Assembly (NCBI GenBank): GCA_030824295.1
Contig: JAVBYA010000104.1
Coordinates: forward strand, 1 to 14,922
Direction: 5' to 3'
Origin: Bacteroidota bacterium
GTDB lineage: Bacteria; Bacteroidota; Ignavibacteria; UBA10030; UBA8401
Length of the DNA: 14,922 bases
In this document: piece after piece, positions 14,481 through 14,922 of the stretch
Numbering within the stretch: the first letter of the stretch is position 1
How the letters are laid out: every line of letters begins with the position of its first letter
Made by a program: the position numbers and the translations under genes
The notes under the pieces: generated by a model
Databases searched by the model: none
Seen by the model: only the letters and a program-made list of their open reading frames with translations
What the model was told of the DNA's origin: nothing

Positions 14481-14486
14481 GAGAGG
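14481..14486 (+). promoter_or_regulatory. Ribosome-binding site GAGAGG that decides the start at 14494
   Basis: GAGAGG lies 7 nt before ATG 14494 and only 3 nt before the out-of-frame ATG 14490. The spacing favours 14494, which also opens a signal peptide and a frame that stays open to the window edge. Confidence 0.6.
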
Positions 14487-14493
14487 TCCATGC

Positions 14494-14922
14494 ATGCGTT
14501 TGTTACTCCTGTTGCTCTCTGCCGGTCTCCTGCACGCTCAAGCGGTGCAGACTGCCAATCCGGTCATGTTCGTTACTCAAACTCCCGCCTACGGTTTCGC
14601 ATCGGTCACTCAGACATTCAACAATCACAATCCATCGGTCAACAACGCTCCGCGCGGCGGCGATCTGATGATCCGGTATAAGGACGGCACGCTCCGGAAC
14701 CTGACCCGTGAAGCCGGATTCGGCGATTCGACGGTGATGCAGGGGATCACATCCATTGCGGTCCGGCAGCCGTCCATCCATTGGAGCGGGACGAAAGCCT
14801 TGTTCAGCATGGTCATCGGAGCGCCGACAAAGATTTGGGAGACACCGACCTTCTATTGGCAGATCTATGAGGTGACCGGTTTCGGGATTGGGCAGACCGT
14901 GCAGATCACGAAAGTGCAGCAT
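14494..14922 (+). CDS. Secreted hydrazine-synthase-alpha-like protein (3' end outside window)
   Basis: This frame runs 143 codons from ATG 14494 to the window edge with no stop, so the gene is truncated on the right. It begins with a signal peptide (MRLLLLLLSAGLLHAQA). The following residues read NPVMFVTQTP, then about 20 residues later RGGDLMIRYKDGTLRNLTREAG and GITSIAVRQPSIHWSGTKALFSMVIGAP (each within about 55-110). From memory this series resembles proteins annotated with the hydrazine synthase alpha-subunit middle domain, a beta-propeller-type secreted family found widely outside anammox bacteria. It does not by itself imply hydrazine synthesis. No haem-binding CxxCH motif is seen in this part. 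It follows the NarL-type regulator gene and carries an operator palindrome at its promoter, so it is a likely target of that regulator. Confidence 0.75.
   Translation, partial: MRLLLLLLSAGLLHAQAVQTANPVMFVTQTPAYGFASVTQTFNNHNPSVNNAPRGGDLMIRYKDGTLRNLTREAGFGDSTVMQGITSIAVRQPSIHWSGTKALFSMVIGAPTKIWETPTFYWQIYEVTGFGIGQTVQITKVQH

Noticed and set aside
14490..14681. 63-aa open frame starting at ATG 14490
   Set aside because: The ribosome-binding site is only 3 nt away and the protein has no recognisable features. The frame 4 bp later opens a signal peptide and a conserved-looking sequence that stays open to the edge.
14503..14922. 139-aa minus-strand frame at the right edge
   Set aside because: It overlaps the HzsA-like frame entirely and is low-complexity Arg/Asp/Leu-rich, typical of antisense shadows here.

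Overview
The window suggests a Gram-negative bacterium of the Bacteroidota/Chlorobi side of the tree, most like the Ignavibacteria-Kapabacteria group. The best evidence is the secreted protein at 7008-9596, which ends in a type A type-IX-secretion (T9SS) sorting domain of the 'NYPNPFNPSTTIRFALP' form. A lipoprotein with the 'DNPLDPGS' tail, a beta-propeller sensor kinase and a hydrazine-synthase-alpha-like protein fit the same placement. G+C looks moderate (mid 50s by eye) and even, with no insertion sequence, CRISPR array, tRNA or rRNA, and no sign of recent transfer. The window is a dense signalling region. The placement is inferred; no marker gene is present.

Layout. (1) 1-1837: the 3' part of a membrane histidine kinase, overlapping by ATGA with its OmpR-type response regulator. 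(2) 1940-6757: four tightly packed genes. They are a lipoprotein with a carboxypeptidase-regulatory-like domain, a GAF-AAA+-Fis sigma-54 activator that starts right after the lipoprotein stop codon, a transmembrane Ser/Thr kinase with two extracytoplasmic PEGA domains, and a secreted helical-repeat/DUF5683-like protein overlapping the kinase by ATGA. (3) 6758-7007: a 250-bp regulatory gap with TGCACGG repeats, a sequence that fits the sigma-54 consensus fully (an overlapping sigma-70-like reading also exists) and a long leader hairpin. (4) 7008-9596: an 862-aa T9SS cargo protein, followed by a strong bidirectional terminator. (5) 9716-10600, minus strand: a MerR-type regulator with a cobalamin-binding domain of the CarH photoreceptor class. 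(6) 10713-14377: a propeller/Y_Y_Y sensor histidine kinase of the NarX/DesK type and a NarL/FixJ-type response regulator. (7) 14494 to the right edge: the start of a secreted hydrazine-synthase-alpha-like protein, open to the end of the window.

How they may work together. The sigma-54 activator, the PEGA kinase and the sigma-54-like promoter before the T9SS cargo suggest that a kinase-linked sigma-54 circuit controls a secreted surface protein. The propeller kinase and NarL-type regulator are probably a sensor/regulator pair. Two near-identical 20-bp palindromes (AACTGAMCA-N2-TGTTCAGTT) lie before the regulator gene and before the hydrazine-synthase-alpha-like gene. Each sits exactly 21 bp upstream of a TA(g/t)TTT hexamer. 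This is the strongest unexplained signal in the window: it points to an autoregulated regulon with the downstream gene as a target. The cobalamin regulator has tandem repeats over its own predicted promoter start and may act as a light- or B12-responsive repressor.
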